Source of the DNA: Citrobacter sp. 18056 | Lineage (GTDB): Bacteria; Pseudomonadota; Gammaproteobacteria; Enterobacterales; Enterobacteriaceae | Length of the DNA: 64,000 nucleotides | Assembly: GCA_902706235.1 (NCBI GenBank) | Contig: CACSJR010000006.1 | Location: forward strand, 62,001 to 126,000 | Direction: 5' to 3' | Notes under the pieces: model-generated | Database searches by the model: none | What the model was told of the DNA's origin: nothing | What the model saw: the letters and a program-made list of their open reading frames with translations, nothing else | Made by a program: the position numbers and the translations under genes | Shown: positions 63,508 to 64,000 of the stretch, piece after piece | Position numbering within the stretch: position 1 is the first letter of the stretch | How the letters are laid out: each line of letters begins with the position of its first letter

Positions 63508-64000
63508 TCATTCCTGTGCGAGGTTTTCCTGCGCCCAGGTAATGAATTCCGCCTTCGGTAGCGCTTTGCAGAACAGCCAGCCCTGACCAAACTGCACGCC
63601 ATGCTCCGCCAGCCAGCGGCGCTGGCACTCAGTTTCCACCCCTTCTGCCACCATCGCCAGCTGCAATGCTTTAGCCATTTCAATGATGTGCGGGGTGACG
63701 TTTTTAAACTCCAGTGCATCGACAAATGACTTATCGATTTTGATGATGTCGACGTCGAGATTTTGCAGATAGCTGAGACTGGAATAGCCAGTGCCGAAAT
63801 CATCGATGTACAGTGCATATCCTGCCTGACGCAGCTGGCTCAGGGTGCTGGCACTGTTTTTCAAATCGATAAAGCTGCGTTCAGTGAGCTCTAACGCCAC
63901 CTGTGAGGGCGTTAAACTCCATTTGTTTAACTGCTGGGCGAGTTGGGCGGGCAGCCGCGTGGTGATCAAATCCTGCGGATCGAGATTGATTGAGACGTGC
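63508..64000 (-). CDS. pdeB: PdeB/YlaB, EAL-domain cyclic-di-GMP phosphodiesterase (C-terminal fragment)
   Basis: Only the C-terminal 163 codons lie in the window; the gene continues beyond the right edge. Read in frame from 64000 the fragment begins HVSINLDPQDL and contains the EAL-domain motifs ELTERSF, the metal-binding YIDDFGTGYSSLSYL, KIDKSFV and VAEGVETE (catalytic Glu region), then QGWLFCKALP. All catalytic residues visible here are intact. Its place next to ybaA identifies it as the YlaB (PdeB) orthologue, an inner-membrane CSS-motif phosphodiesterase in E. coli; the membrane part is outside the window. Confidence 0.88.
   Translation of the reverse strand, partial: HVSINLDPQDLITTRLPAQLAQQLNKWSLTPSQVALELTERSFIDLKNSASTLSQLRQAGYALYIDDFGTGYSSLSYLQNLDVDIIKIDKSFVDALEFKNVTPHIIEMAKALQLAMVAEGVETECQRRWLAEHGVQFGQGWLFCKALPKAEFITWAQENLAQE

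Overview
The window is a 64 kb piece of an Enterobacteriaceae (order Enterobacterales) chromosome. Most of it follows the Escherichia coli order from secD/secF to ylaB almost gene for gene: secDF, tsx-yajI, nrdR-ribD-ribH-nusB-thiL-pgpA, yajO-dxs-ispA-xseB, thiI, yajL-panE, yajQ, yajR, cyoABCDE, ampG-yajG, bolA, tig, clpP-clpX, lon, hupB, ppiD, ybaV, fadM, queC, ybaE, cof, decR, mdlA-mdlB, glnK-amtB, tesB, ybaY, atl, ffs, ybaA and ylaB. Proteins are E. coli-like in length and motifs, but the divergence and the extra genes point to another genus (Enterobacter, Lelliottia, Kluyvera or Citrobacter-like); I cannot name the species. No tRNA, rRNA, insertion sequence, prophage or CRISPR array was seen.

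Layout. 1-1294: end of secD and secF. 1407-2801: an M24-like protein that seems to have lost metal ligands. 2858-4602: tsx and yajI (minus). 4747-8837: ribonucleotide reductase regulator, riboflavin, thiamine and phospholipid genes. 8963-13149: isoprenoid precursor cluster (minus) with an ERIC element inside it. 13349-14797: thiI. 14890-18983: accessory sugar locus (HutC-type GntR regulator; minus-strand operon of PTS EIIC, GH4 6-phospho-glycosidase and AgaI/NagB-like deaminase) placed between thiI and yajL and carrying a DasR/NagR-like operator. 19243-22772: yajL, panE, yajQ, yajR. 22920-27703: cytochrome bo3 oxidase. 28157-30393: ERIC, ampG, yajG. 30700-40031: protein quality control and nucleoid genes. 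40179-49765: ybaV to mdlB, with a CdsH-like PLP enzyme divergent from decR. 49766-51677: nitrogen-regulated glnK-amtB with a clear sigma54 promoter and an NtrC site.

The second accessory block starts around ffs. A 135-residue unknown gene lies between atl and the 4.5S RNA gene. Between ffs and ybaA, which I recall as near neighbours in E. coli, sit an AT-rich segment with an IprA/YaiV-like regulator and an unrecognised two-gene operon (ribbon-helix-helix protein plus 71-residue partner), a MocR/YczE divergent pair, and lacI-lacZ without lacY or lacA. The lac control region is recognisable (CRP-like site, promoter, operator), and a second, inverted copy of the operator lies upstream of lacI.

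The most useful leads are the RHH/71-aa pair and its repeat-rich upstream region, the phospho-aminosugar-type operon with its operator, the permease-less lac locus with two operators, the direct repeats between mocR and yczE, and the NtrC site inside the loop of a terminator-like hairpin ahead of glnK.
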